A stretch of DNA of 64,000 bases from Hyphomicrobiales bacterium. GTDB lineage: Bacteria; Pseudomonadota; Alphaproteobacteria; Rhizobiales; Rhizobiaceae. The translations under genes were made by a program, and so were the position numbers. Shown piece after piece: positions 53,605 through 64,000 of this stretch. The notes beneath the pieces were generated by a model that searched no databases, was not told the origin of the DNA, and worked only from the letters and a program-made list of their open reading frames with translations. The stretch covers positions 806,001 through 870,000 of the forward strand of contig UBYA01000011.1 of NCBI GenBank assembly GCA_900469615.1, in the 5' to 3' direction. The first letter of the stretch is position 1. Each line of letters begins with the position of its first letter.

Positions 53605-55318
53605 TCTCCTGCCAGGCGCGGTATGCCGAAAGCACGGTTTCCATCTGGGCCGTATGACCGGCGACAAACGCCTCGCCGTAGATGGTTTCGTCCGGATATT
53701 CGGTAATCAATGTCATCGGCACCGTATGGCGATCGTCGATATCGGCGAGGCAGGGAAAGCCGTTGATGATGCGGAAGCCCGTTTCGCCGGCATGGATTTC
53801 ATAGAGCGCGATCTGGCGGTCGTTGTAGCCCAGAAGCCCCGGAATGGTGCCGAGGTGCTTCGTGACCTTGTCCAGAAGCTGTTCCGCCTGTGCTGCCCAG
53901 CCGGCGTGATAGCGGGCGATCAGGAAGAAGCCCTTCGGCAGCGTCCACATGGCGAAATTGCGGGGAACATAGCCGGAAAGCGGGCGTGTCCATTCATGGG
54001 CCGGGTAGCCGTGCAGATTGACGTGCAGCTGCGCGCCGCTCAGCGCCTCGGCCTCGAAGCGGATTTTCTTCTCGTAGAGATAGGGGCCGGCATTGTCCTG
54101 CGTGCGATATTCGAGGTCGTCGCCGAGCGCGGTGTAGCGCGCGGCGTGATACATATGGCGCGGGCTGTCCTTGCGCAGGCGCTGGTGCAGCGCGTAGCCA
54201 TCGGGGTTTTCCAGCGGCGAGATGGTGAAATGGGCGCCTGCGACCCTGGCGAGCTGTCGCGCCGCCCGAAGTGCGCCGGCGCCGCCGGTGGTCTCATTGG
54301 CGTGCTGGCCGCCGCTGATCATCACGGCCGCATCGCTGCCCTTGATATAGCGTGCTTTTACCGTGCGTCCGGAGCGGGTGCCGGCCTCGAACGCTTCGCC
54401 GCCGATCCTGCCGAGCTCCGCCTCGATCTGCTGCGCGGCCAGAGGTTCCGTTGCCGTCTCGATCTGCTGCTCTGCGCCATCCCAGTAGCGCGAGGAAAGC
54501 GGCTGGGTTTCCACTTTGGCGGTAATGCCGCCGGAGGATTGCAGGATCTGCGGAACGATCTGTCCCGGTTTCAATCCGCGATCGCCAAGCGGCCGGCCGG
54601 ATTTCTTCTGGAAGAATTCCAGCAGCGAAAAGTAGAAGTCCTCGTGCAGCGCCTCCCGCAGGCTCATGACTTCGTCGCCGAGCGGCAACGTCTCATCCGA
54701 TGCCGGCAGGGCGACGCGGATATTGAGCTCCTCGAAATAGGGCTCGGTCGCCCCCCAGTCGTAGCGGGTGATCGCGGCGATGGTCGCCTCGAAAAGCTCT
54801 TCATAGTCCGTAAGGAGCCGTTCGCCCGCGGCATTGCCATCCCGGACGAGCCAGCCGGTCGGAGAGACGCTCGTCTCGCCGGCTGCATCGATATGCACGC
54901 GATTGGGCACCGGCACCTTCCACCGGCGCTCGCCGCCGGCGCCAGTCTTCAACAGAACGTCATAGTGAAATTCGCTGTCGGCTCTTGCAACGAAGGCGAT
55001 CTCGCGATTCCCCACCATTGCCGCAAGCGGGTAGGCTTCCAGCCGGAACCGGTTTTCCGGCGCGTCTGGATGCACTGGATAGCGGATTTCGATCGCATTC
55101 ACGTCCTGCAGATCGATTTCCTCGAGGAAGGCGTTGACCAGTGGCTTGTAGGCGCTGCGAATACGCGCCTGAACACCCATTTCCTTCAGCCTGCGCTCCG
55201 CATCCTGACGGCTTTGCCGGTCATCGAAGGTCCACGCCTCGAAATTCTGGCCGGCTTTTGCGTTGGCGACGAGCTGCGAGAGCGTGCGCTCGAAGCTTCT
55301 TTCGAAAATCAGGGTCAT
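53588..55318 (-). CDS. M14 family zinc carboxypeptidase-like protein
   Basis: A 576-residue protein. The C-terminal half has M14 hallmarks: zinc ligands H339 and E342 in GGQHANETTG, the substrate-site motif SPLENPDGY (367-375), and a later His in VNLHGYPAHEW. LITEYPDE near residue 540 may hold the catalytic Glu. The first 320 residues are a beta-rich module I do not recognise. No signal peptide is seen, so it should act in the cytoplasm on imported peptides. It is the last gene of the peptide ABC operon, 6 bases after the permease gene. Confidence 0.85.
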   Translation of the reverse strand: MTLIFERSFERTLSQLVANAKAGQNFEAWTFDDRQSRQDAERRLKEMGVQARIRSAYKPLVNAFLEEIDLQDVNAIEIRYPVHPDAPENRFRLEAYPLAAMVGNREIAFVARADSEFHYDVLLKTGAGGERRWKVPVPNRVHIDAAGETSVSPTGWLVRDGNAAGERLLTDYEELFEATIAAITRYDWGATEPYFEELNIRVALPASDETLPLGDEVMSLREALHEDFYFSLLEFFQKKSGRPLGDRGLKPGQIVPQILQSSGGITAKVETQPLSSRYWDGAEQQIETATEPLAAQQIEAELGRIGGEAFEAGTRSGRTVKARYIKGSDAAVMISGGQHANETTGGAGALRAARQLARVAGAHFTISPLENPDGYALHQRLRKDSPRHMYHAARYTALGDDLEYRTQDNAGPYLYEKKIRFEAEALSGAQLHVNLHGYPAHEWTRPLSGYVPRNFAMWTLPKGFFLIARYHAGWAAQAEQLLDKVTKHLGTIPGLLGYNDRQIALYEIHAGETGFRIINGFPCLADIDDRHTVPMTLITEYPDETIYGEAFVAGHTAQMETVLSAYRAWQEIMASS

Positions 55319-55324
55319 GATGTC

Positions 55325-56173
55325 CTACCTTGTCGTTCTGCCGGTTGGGTCGAGGCTGTCGCGCAGCCAGTCGCCCAGGAGATTGAGGCCGAGCACGGTC
55401 AGCAGGATTGCGACGCCCGGGAAAAGGCTCACCCACCAGGCAGTTTGCAGATAGGTGCGTCCGTCGGCAAGCATGCCGCCCCAACTCGGAATGGTCGGAT
55501 CGACGCCCAGTCCGAGGAAGGTGAGGCTGCTTTCCAGCAGGATGTTGTTGGCGATGTTCAGCGTCATCAGCACGATCACCGGCCCGATGAGGTTCGGCAG
55601 CAGATGCTGGAAGATGATGCGCCGGTCCTTGACGCCGATCGCGCGCGCCGAGAGGATGAATTCCCGCTCGCGCAGGCTGAGCACGGAGCCACGCACGAGA
55701 CGGGCATATTGCACCCATTGCGACACGATCAGCAGGATGATGGTGTTGGTGAGGCTGCCGCCGACGATGGCGATGAAGGTGATCGCCAGAAGAATGAAGG
55801 GCATGGCGAGCTGGATATCGGCGAAGCGCATCAAGAGCACGTCCCAGATGCCGCGATAGTAGCCCGCCGCAAGGCCCACCAGCACGCCAAGCACGACGCC
55901 GCCGTTGACGGAGGTGAGGCCGACGGTCAGCGATATCCTGCCGCCCGCGACGACGCGGGCGAGCACGTCGCGGCCCAGGGGATCGGTACCGAAGGGATGG
56001 GCGAGGCTGGCGAAGGGCCTCGCGAGCCTCGCCATCAGGTCGATTTTTTCCGCGCCGCCGGGAAAAAGGACGTCGGACAGAAGAACCGCAAGGCAGATGA
56101 CGACCGTGATCGATGCCCCCGCTATGAATTCGAAGCTGCAGAAACGCGAACGGCTTGATGTGGTGGCGGCCAT
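55325..56173 (-). CDS. Peptide-type ABC transporter permease (DppC-like)
   Basis: A 282-residue protein with six helices and the DppC block HPFGTDPLGRDVLARVVAGG, plus the EAA loop SARAIGVKDRRIIFQHLLPN. The ATG at 56173 follows the DppB stop by 5 bases. It is paired with the gene at 56179. Confidence 0.93.
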   Translation of the reverse strand: MAATTSSRSRFCSFEFIAGASITVVICLAVLLSDVLFPGGAEKIDLMARLARPFASLAHPFGTDPLGRDVLARVVAGGRISLTVGLTSVNGGVVLGVLVGLAAGYYRGIWDVLLMRFADIQLAMPFILLAITFIAIVGGSLTNTIILLIVSQWVQYARLVRGSVLSLREREFILSARAIGVKDRRIIFQHLLPNLIGPVIVLMTLNIANNILLESSLTFLGLGVDPTIPSWGGMLADGRTYLQTAWWVSLFPGVAILLTVLGLNLLGDWLRDSLDPTGRTTR

Positions 56174-56178
56174 GGGCG

Positions 56179-57102
56179 TTACTCCGTGCGGATGCGGGGG
56201 TCGACGAGCCCGTAGGCGATGTCGACGAGAAGATTGACGCCGACGATGAACAGCGCCAGCACGGTGATCACGCCCTGCAGGACCGGGTAGTCGCGGGCGC
56301 CGACGGCATCGAATGCCAGCGTGCCGAGACCGGGCCAGTTGAAGACGCGCTCGATGACGACGATGCCGCCCAGCAGCCCGCCGAACTGAATGCCGAAATA
56401 GGTGATGAGCGGAATGGCACAATTGCGCAGCGCATGCTTGTACAGCACCTTGCTCTCGCTGAGGCCCTTGGCGCGCGCAACCATGATGTATTGCGACTGC
56501 AGCGTTTCCAGCATGGCGGTGCGGACCAGACGCACATTCGTCGCCGTCAGGATCACGCCCATCGTCACGGCCGGCATGACATAGCTCGAAATTCCGACCA
56601 TGCCGCTCGGCGGCAGCCAGCCGAGCGTGATGGAGAACAGCAGGACCAGCATGAGCGCCAGCCAGAAATTGGGGAAGGAAAGACCGAGCAGCGAGAGAAC
56701 GCGAATGATCTGGTCGGCGGTCCTGCCGCGTGCCGTCGCGGCCTTGATCCCCAGCGGGATCGAAAGCGCGATCGACACCACCATGGAGATGAAGGCAAGC
56801 AGCAACGTGGCGGGCAGTGCGTTGGCGATCAGCTGGGAGACCGGCGTGCCGCCGGTAAAGCTGCGGCCGAAATCGAGCGTCAGCAGCCCCTTCAGGAAGG
56901 TGAAATACTGCACGATGAAGGGTTGGTCCGTGCCGAGAGCGGCGCGAATGCGCGCGAGATCGTCTTCCGTCATGCTGCCGCCGCCCTGGAACATCATCAG
57001 GGCGGGGTCGCCCGTGAGGCGGATGGCGAATGAGACGAGAAGGGTGATGGCGATCACGACGAAAATCGCCTGCAGCAATCGCTTGATGAGAAAACCGGCC
57101 AC
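56179..57102 (-). CDS. Peptide-type ABC transporter permease (DppB-like)
   Basis: A 307-residue protein with six helices and the DppB-type EAA loop ARAKGLSESKVLYKHALRN and the segment GGIVVIERVFNWPGLGTLAF. It begins 64 bases after the binding-protein gene, beyond a hairpin. Confidence 0.94.
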   Translation of the reverse strand: MAGFLIKRLLQAIFVVIAITLLVSFAIRLTGDPALMMFQGGGSMTEDDLARIRAALGTDQPFIVQYFTFLKGLLTLDFGRSFTGGTPVSQLIANALPATLLLAFISMVVSIALSIPLGIKAATARGRTADQIIRVLSLLGLSFPNFWLALMLVLLFSITLGWLPPSGMVGISSYVMPAVTMGVILTATNVRLVRTAMLETLQSQYIMVARAKGLSESKVLYKHALRNCAIPLITYFGIQFGGLLGGIVVIERVFNWPGLGTLAFDAVGARDYPVLQGVITVLALFIVGVNLLVDIAYGLVDPRIRTE

Positions 57103-57127
57103 GTTCTTACCCCGAGAGCTTTCGGAA

Positions 57128-57154
57128 GACGCCGCCGGCGGTGCCGGCGGCGTC
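57128..57154 (-). terminator. Intercistronic hairpin after the binding-protein gene
   Basis: GACGCCGCCGGC and GCCGGCGGCGTC form a perfect 12-base stem with a 3-base loop between the binding-protein stop and the permease start. No T run follows, so it probably stabilises the binding-protein message and lowers read-through. Confidence 0.6.
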
Positions 57155-57165
57155 CTGTTTGACGA

Positions 57166-58701
57166 TTATTCGACGGTGACTTCGTTCAGCTTGATGCGGG
57201 TATCGGGAGCAGGCACGAAGCCCTTGACCCGCTTGCTGACGCCGTAGATCGCGTTGCTGTTGTAGAGCGGCAGTTCCAGCGCCTTGTCGGCGACGTACTT
57301 GCCGATTTCCTTCAGCACCTTTTCACGCTTGGCGCGATCGGTGAGCGGGCGCTGGGATTCCAGCAGCTTGTCCAGCGTCGCATCCTTTTCGTAAGGATTC
57401 CATTTCTCGCCGGAATGGTACATCGAATAGGCGGTATTGTCGTAGTCGAACGTCCAGCCGCCCCACTTCTGCTGGAACATCGCGCCGGTCTTGCCCTGCG
57501 GGATGATGTCGTTCAGGAGAACGTTGGTTTCATAGGGCTTGATGGTGGCGGTGAGGCCAACCATCTGTAGATAGCTCGCAATCACCTGCGCCACTTCGTT
57601 CATGGTCGTGTCATTGCCGCGGATATCGATCTGAACCGCGGCGCCGGGCTTCACGCCGGCTTCGGCCAGCAGCTTCTTGGCGCCTGTCGGATCGTAGGGT
57701 AGCGGCTTCAGATCCGGATCGTAGCCGAAGGAGAGAGAATTCTGGAAGCTGACGATCTCGCTTCCCTGGCCCGCCAGGATCGACTTGACGATCGTGTCGC
57801 GGTCGACGGCCATGATGATGGCCTTGCGCACGCGCGGATCGGCGGTGATGCCGTCGCGGGTGTTGAAACGCAGCGCATCGACGGTCGGGCCGGGAACGCT
57901 GGCGATTTCCAGCTTGGAGTCGCCCTGGATGACCGGGAGCATGCCGATCGGAATAGTCGGCGGAATGACCAGGTCGACGCGTCCTGCCTGAAGCTCGGCA
58001 ACGGCCGTCGCCGGCTCGCTGATGAAGCGGTATTCGAGCTCGGAAATCTTCGGCGCGCCGCCCCAGTAGTCAGGATTGGCTTCGAGCTTGATATTCACTT
58101 TCGGCGAATAGGATACGAACTTGAATGCGCCGGTGCCGACCGGATTGAGGTTGAAATAATCCTCGCCCTTTTCCTTGATGTATTTCGGCGGAACGATCAT
58201 CGCGCCGTAGCCGGCGAGCTTGGTCAGCAGCACCGGATCGGGCGCCTTCAGCTTCATGTCGACCGTGTAGTCGTCGATGACGTCGACGCTTTCGATCGCG
58301 GTGTAGTTCGACCGCTGCGGGCCCTTGGCGCCCTGTTCGCCGAGCAGGCGGTCGAAGGTGAATTTCACCGCCTCTGCATTGAAGGGCTCGCCGTCATGGA
58401 ATTTGACGTTGTGGCGGAGCTTGAAGCGGATGCGCTTGCCCTGGTCGAGCTCTTCCCAGGATTCGGCAAGGCCCGGCACCAGCTTGAGATCGGGGCCGCG
58501 ATAGGTCAGCCCGTCGAAGATATTGGTCGAAACGGCCGCCCATGCCACAAGGAAAGTATCGATAGGGTCCCAGCTGCCGGGATCCTGCGGCGACGAAACC
58601 GTCAGCTTGCCCGCCGCGAAAGCGGGCTCGGCGTTGATGGCGACGCTCGACAGGACAAGTGCTGTCAGAGCGGTCTTCAGTCCCCATTTCGTTTTTCTCA
58701 T
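57166..58701 (-). CDS. Peptide-type ABC transporter substrate-binding protein (family 5)
   Basis: A 511-residue protein with a Sec signal peptide ending near AFAAG and the family-5 pattern LAESWEELDQGKRIRFKLRHNVKFHDGEPFNAEAVKFTFDRLL. It delivers peptides or related compounds to the permease pair. It lies between the ATPase and permease genes in the operon. Confidence 0.94.
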   Translation of the reverse strand: MRKTKWGLKTALTALVLSSVAINAEPAFAAGKLTVSSPQDPGSWDPIDTFLVAWAAVSTNIFDGLTYRGPDLKLVPGLAESWEELDQGKRIRFKLRHNVKFHDGEPFNAEAVKFTFDRLLGEQGAKGPQRSNYTAIESVDVIDDYTVDMKLKAPDPVLLTKLAGYGAMIVPPKYIKEKGEDYFNLNPVGTGAFKFVSYSPKVNIKLEANPDYWGGAPKISELEYRFISEPATAVAELQAGRVDLVIPPTIPIGMLPVIQGDSKLEIASVPGPTVDALRFNTRDGITADPRVRKAIIMAVDRDTIVKSILAGQGSEIVSFQNSLSFGYDPDLKPLPYDPTGAKKLLAEAGVKPGAAVQIDIRGNDTTMNEVAQVIASYLQMVGLTATIKPYETNVLLNDIIPQGKTGAMFQQKWGGWTFDYDNTAYSMYHSGEKWNPYEKDATLDKLLESQRPLTDRAKREKVLKEIGKYVADKALELPLYNSNAIYGVSKRVKGFVPAPDTRIKLNEVTVE

Positions 58702-58744
58702 GAATCTGTTTCCTCTTCAGATCGGTGCGGTGATTGATGGTCGT

Positions 58745-60567
<1,823 letters not shown>

Positions 60568-60571
<4 letters not shown>

Positions 60572-60738
60572 GCTTTTACCTCGGCAGCGGGAAGCTCGTT
60601 CATGGCGTTGAAGACGACCGGAAGGGCGGCACGCGTCGAAATCGCGGGCGCGGCAATGCCGCCGCCGTCTGCATTGGATAGGCTGAAGGTGTCGCCGGGG
60701 CCGCCGTTAGGATCGGACACTAGCATGCTCGCGTCCAT
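60568..60738 (-). pseudogene. Short frame ahead of the ATPase gene, possible gene remnant
   Basis: A 56-codon frame ends in a TGA that overlaps the ATPase ATG (ATGA), as if translationally coupled. Its C-terminal half (ADGGGIAAPAISTRAALPVV then FNAMNELPA) faintly resembles the end of penicillin-binding protein 1C (DGxPxPxxxGxxxAAPxLFxxFxxLP), but the start and the rest of such a protein are absent. It may also be a real small protein or leader. The likeness is by eye only. Confidence 0.35.
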
Positions 60739-60865
60739 GCCCGTTCAAGGCTGGTCAGGCCAGCCGGCGTTTTTCTCCAAACCAAGCGTCCCATGAGCAG
60801 CTGTGTCCGTATCCCCATTATATTTGTTAGGGTATGAGATAGCATCAAACAACAATCTGGTCTAT

Positions 60866-60878
60866 ATTGTTGAACAAT
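60866..60878. promoter_or_regulatory. Palindrome between the GntR gene and the ABC operon
   Basis: ATTGTT-G-AACAAT is a perfect inverted repeat in the divergent region, 165 bases before the GntR start. FCD-type GntR regulators often bind short AT-rich palindromes such as this. The 300-base region 60739-61042 otherwise holds nothing I can identify. Confidence 0.5.
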
Positions 60879-61042
60879 TTTCAAGATGCCAATCAAAAAA
60901 TGGGGGTATTCGCGCAAAATCGTTCAACGGATTTCTCTGTTGGGGACATTCCGCCCACTGCGGGCAAGCACGAAGCTGCTTGTTTGCTTGCGACATCAGG
61001 CGGGAAATGGGCAGACGGTCGAGCGCGAATGCCGGAGAGCAA

Positions 61043-61735
61043 ATGAAGCAGACAAATCTTGCGAGCATCGAGCCGACGGCGGTGGCGGAGACCGGCCAGA
61101 CGGTTGCGGAACTCACCGCCGCTCGCATCCGTGAGCGCGTGATCAACGGCACGCTGTCGCCGGGCAGTCATCTGTCCGAGGCGGCTCTTTGCGAGGAACT
61201 GCAGGTCTCGCGCAATACGCTGCGCGAGGTGTTCCGGCTGCTGACGAAGGAAGGCGTGCTGCGTCATGAAGCCAATCGCGGCGTTTTCGTAACGACGCCC
61301 AGCATTTCGACGATCATGGACATCTTCCATATTCGACGTCTCATCGAATGTTCGGCGCTTGCCAATGCCCATCATCGCCATCCGAGCGTCGACAAGATGC
61401 GGGCAGCCATCGAGGCCGCCGTCCGGCACCGCGACCGTGGAGAGTGGCTGGAGGTCGGCAGCGCCGATATCGCCTTTCACGCCGCCATCGTGGAACTGGC
61501 CGACAGCCCGCGGATTTCAGCGTTCTATGCGCAGATCTCCCTGGAGCTGCGTCTCGTTTTCGGTCTGATACGCGATCCGGAATATCTCCACGCCCCTTAT
61601 GTCGGCCAGAACGCGACCATCCTTTCGCATCTTGAGGAGGGGTCTGCCGCAAGTGCCGCCGAAGCGCTGGAGAAATACCTGTTCCAGTCGGAACGCTTCA
61701 TTCTGGCCGCCTATTCCCGCGCGATGCCCGGCTGA
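61043..61735 (+). CDS. GntR family regulator, FCD (FadR) type
   Basis: A 230-residue protein. Residues 20-85 are the GntR winged helix (HLSEAALCEELQVSRNTLRE), and the rest an all-helical FCD ligand domain with His residues (AFHAAI) that usually bind a metal. GGAG lies 6 bases before ATG 61043, so the long upstream frame is not used. It is divergent from the second peptide operon and probably regulates it. Confidence 0.92.
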   Translation: MKQTNLASIEPTAVAETGQTVAELTAARIRERVINGTLSPGSHLSEAALCEELQVSRNTLREVFRLLTKEGVLRHEANRGVFVTTPSISTIMDIFHIRRLIECSALANAHHRHPSVDKMRAAIEAAVRHRDRGEWLEVGSADIAFHAAIVELADSPRISAFYAQISLELRLVFGLIRDPEYLHAPYVGQNATILSHLEEGSAASAAEALEKYLFQSERFILAAYSRAMPG

Positions 61736-61976
61736 GATCCGGTCGATGCAATTGATATGATGAATGATGTGGATAATGCGCGCCGGCTGCTGAAATGCGC
61801 GATGCGACCATTTGCGTTCCGACCGGCTTTGGCCGAAGGATAGGCGACATCCCGGATGAAGGCGTGATGTCCGTCGGGCGGCAAACACCGGTTTGGCTGC
61901 AATCGATCAGGATCGTCGTGTGCCGTTTGGCCGGAGAAGGCATTCCGGCAACCCGGTTAAGACGGATGATGAGATT

Positions 61977-63200
61977 ATGGACGCGCCATCCCTGACGACT
62001 TCCAGCAGGGTTACGGCGCTGCGGCAGGTTTGGACCTCGCCACTCTATCGCGGCGCGACGCTCGCACTGTTTCTCTCCGGGCTGGCCACGTCGGCTTCGC
62101 TGCCGCAGATCGTCCTCTTTCTCGTGAAGGAGCTTGGAACATCCCTGCCGGTGGCGGGTCTCTACTATCTGACCGGCCTTGCCGCGCCGGTCGCCGGCTA
62201 TCTCGTCGGCAGCTATTCCGACAGGACCGGGCAACGTCTCGGCCTCTTCCGGCTCTGCGCCGTGGCCGGTGCTCTCGGATGGGCGGGGATCGCCCTTTCG
62301 ACCAAGCCATGGATGCCGTTCGCGATCGGCACCGTCATTCTGGGCTTTTCGGGATCTGCGACCTCGCAGCTTTTCACCGCCATCCACGACGATCTCAAAG
62401 CGGAGGGCGCGGGCGCGAACGATAGCGTTGTCGCGATTATCCGGATGGCGCTGACGGCCGGATGGGTCATCGGGCCGTTTCTGGGCGCCTGGTTCGCTGC
62501 TGAAATTGGTCTTCGCGCCATGCTTTGGGGAACGGCTATCTGTTTCCTTGCGCAGATCGCTCCATTGGGAACCATGCGCGCTCTGGCCGATTCCAGGCAG
62601 CGAGCGGATGAAGAGATCGAGGCGGCCGATCGGGTCGGCTGGTCCGAAATGCTGCCCCTGCTTGCTTTTACCGGCCTCTACGTCCTCGTCTATGCCGGTG
62701 AGCCGATCAAATATGGTTTCCTGCTGCTCTATATGCAGGACCAGCTCAAGCTCGATCCCTCCATTCAGGGATCGGTGATCGGGACGCAGCCATTCATAGA
62801 GCTGATCCTGATGCCGTTCAGCGTCCTGCTGGCGCGGCGTATCGGGATTCTGTGGATGATGTGCATCGCGGCGATCTGCGGCGTGATGGCCAATCTGTGC
62901 TTTGCGGCCTGGCCGACGGCCGCCGGCATGTTTGCCGGGCAGATCCTGATGGGCGGGGTGTGGGGGCTCTATATGGTTCTCGGGCTGATCGTTGCCCAAA
63001 GGCTCCTCCCGAGTGCCGTCGCGACGGCCTCGGCGATCTTCATGAGCTCTTCGGCTCTCGCCAGCGCGCTCGGCGGCGGCGTGGGTGGTGTCGGGGTTGC
63101 CTATCTCGGGCTCCCGAACGTTTTCTATCTTCCGGCGATATTCTCTCTGGCGGCTGCCATCGGCCTGGCGGCCATGGCGCGGTCGGGCGCCATCAGGTGA
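61977..63200 (+). CDS. MFS transporter, sugar-efflux (SET)-like
   Basis: A 407-residue protein with 12 predicted helices. The GSYSDRTGQRLGLFRL loop after helix 2 matches MFS motif A (GxxxDRxGxR). The overall form resembles the SetA/SetB sugar efflux group. ATG 61977 gives a natural N-terminus, though the ribosome site is weak. A second MFS gene follows 114 bases later. Confidence 0.88.
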   Translation: MDAPSLTTSSRVTALRQVWTSPLYRGATLALFLSGLATSASLPQIVLFLVKELGTSLPVAGLYYLTGLAAPVAGYLVGSYSDRTGQRLGLFRLCAVAGALGWAGIALSTKPWMPFAIGTVILGFSGSATSQLFTAIHDDLKAEGAGANDSVVAIIRMALTAGWVIGPFLGAWFAAEIGLRAMLWGTAICFLAQIAPLGTMRALADSRQRADEEIEAADRVGWSEMLPLLAFTGLYVLVYAGEPIKYGFLLLYMQDQLKLDPSIQGSVIGTQPFIELILMPFSVLLARRIGILWMMCIAAICGVMANLCFAAWPTAAGMFAGQILMGGVWGLYMVLGLIVAQRLLPSAVATASAIFMSSSALASALGGGVGGVGVAYLGLPNVFYLPAIFSLAAAIGLAAMARSGAIR

Positions 63201-63314
63201 GATTTTTTGTGCCGCCGTCGCTATTGAGCGTTTTGGCAGGTTCCGGGCAGTCGCAAACCTGCTACAAGCCCATCGCCCGGATACCGGGTGATTTGTCAGA
63301 TCCTCGACCCGCCA

Positions 63315-64000
63315 ATGACCCGCCTTCTCCCTGACGTTTTTCGCAACCCGACCATTCGGGTGAGCATGCTCGCCATTTTCGCCTTTGGTTTCGCCGGCGC
63401 CGCGACGTCGCCCTATCAGTCGGTCGTGGGCATCCGCGAACTCGGGCTCAGCAACGGACTGTATTCGACGCTGATCTTCTGTGCGGCTGCGGTGAACGTC
63501 GTCGTCAGCATTCTGCTGGGAAATCTGGCGGATCGCCTCGGCAAATATCGCCCGATGATGCTGACGGTCGCCATTTTCGGCATAGTCGGTTACGGCGCCG
63601 TCTTTGCGGTCCCGGCACAGGCGACCTTCATTCTCAGCGCCTTGTTTTTCCTGCCGGTCTACGGCTCCCTCAACTCGCTGCTCTTTGCCAATGTCAGGGT
63701 CGCGACCGGCGGGATGGAGCGCAACGAGGTCGCCACGGTCAACTCCGGCGTCCGCGCGATGATCTCGCTCTCCTGGGTTCTGGTGCCCGGAATTACCGGC
63801 GCGCTGCTTGCGAACTCCGCGAGCATGCTGCCCGCCTATCTGTTTGCGGGTCTCGCCTGTGCGGCCTGCTTCGGACTGATCGCCGTTTTCCTTCCGCATC
63901 AGGACGGCACCGACAAGGCGGCCGCGCGCCATCTCTCCTATCTCGCAGCGCTCGGGGAGGTCATTTCGCCGCCGGTCTTCGTGCGCCTGATCGCGGTGGC
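63315..64000 (+). CDS. MFS transporter, sugar-efflux-like, cut by the window end
   Basis: A frame of 228 codons runs off the right edge. It encodes at least six helices with the motif A loop GNLADRLGKYRPMM after helix 2. Its layout is close to that of the preceding MFS protein, so the two may be paralogues or form a pair. The substrate is unknown. Confidence 0.85.
   Translation, partial: MTRLLPDVFRNPTIRVSMLAIFAFGFAGAATSPYQSVVGIRELGLSNGLYSTLIFCAAAVNVVVSILLGNLADRLGKYRPMMLTVAIFGIVGYGAVFAVPAQATFILSALFFLPVYGSLNSLLFANVRVATGGMERNEVATVNSGVRAMISLSWVLVPGITGALLANSASMLPAYLFAGLACAACFGLIAVFLPHQDGTDKAAARHLSYLAALGEVISPPVFVRLIAV

Noticed and set aside
53276..56158. 960-codon open frame on the plus strand opposite the M14 and permease genes.
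   Set aside because: The translation is rich in Arg/Gly/His without domains; the minus-strand genes have clear motifs and tight spacing.
61698..63932. 744-codon open frame on the minus strand opposite the MFS genes.
   Set aside because: The composition (Glu/Arg/Gly-rich, no hydrophobic segments) is that of the shadow of membrane protein genes.

Overview
The window reads as a high-GC alphaproteobacterial replicon, most likely from the Rhizobiaceae (Rhizobium/Agrobacterium type). This is inferred from the fused MrpAB (PhaAB) antiporter operon, two oligopeptide ABC operons whose two ATPases are fused into one protein, a kinase-M23-aminotransferase fusion of a kind known from rhizobia, and two copies of a rhizobial-style intergenic repeat. 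There are no rRNA or tRNA genes, insertion sequences, CRISPR arrays or replication genes. The content is catabolism, transport and regulation, typical of an accessory part of a chromosome or of a chromid.

Layout. 1-7483: the start of a CDF cation efflux gene; an AraC regulator divergent from a cytochrome P450 and its [2Fe-2S] ferredoxin; a run of small enzymes (Nudix, VOC, GNAT, isochorismatase-like hydrolase, aminoglycoside-phosphotransferase-like kinase); a cytochrome b561; an XRE regulator. 7661-13637: the Mrp Na+/H+ antiporter operon (mrpAB-C-D-E-F-G). 13662-27765: a MalT-like LuxR regulator divergent from a peptide-type ABC transporter, followed by two HyuA-like/DUF917 pairs placed on either side of the solute-binding protein gene, and an isoaspartyl peptidase/asparaginase. 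27875-34608: GNAT; periplasmic MsrB with a DipZ-type CcdA-thioredoxin partner; an XRE-cupin regulator divergent from an omega-amino-acid aminotransferase; a MerR regulator with an unusual C-terminal domain.

35116-44809: a LacI regulator and a five-gene unit made of an amino-acid-type binding protein, a permease, an SDR, a 1011-residue kinase/M23 peptidase/class III aminotransferase fusion, and a GH42 beta-galactosidase. AACGTTT-containing sites lie before the regulator, before the transport genes and again before the galactosidase. I propose uptake and breakdown of a galactosylated amino alcohol or hydroxy-amino acid, with galactosyl-hydroxylysine as the model substrate. 44955-46563: a cobalamin riboswitch upstream of glutathione-independent formaldehyde dehydrogenase.

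47067-53604: a protein with a histone-H1-like tail, a secreted inorganic pyrophosphatase, a family 2 glycosyltransferase, a secreted GH5 hydrolase, and an MFS transporter divergent from its probable LysR regulator. 53588-61735: a second peptide ABC operon (ATPase, binding protein, two permeases, M14-type carboxypeptidase) divergent from a GntR/FCD regulator. 61977-64000: two MFS transporters in tandem, the second cut by the window end.

The best candidates for undescribed biology are the LacI/GH42/kinase-lyase unit, the doubled HyuA-DUF917 cassette, and the cobalamin riboswitch in front of formaldehyde dehydrogenase.
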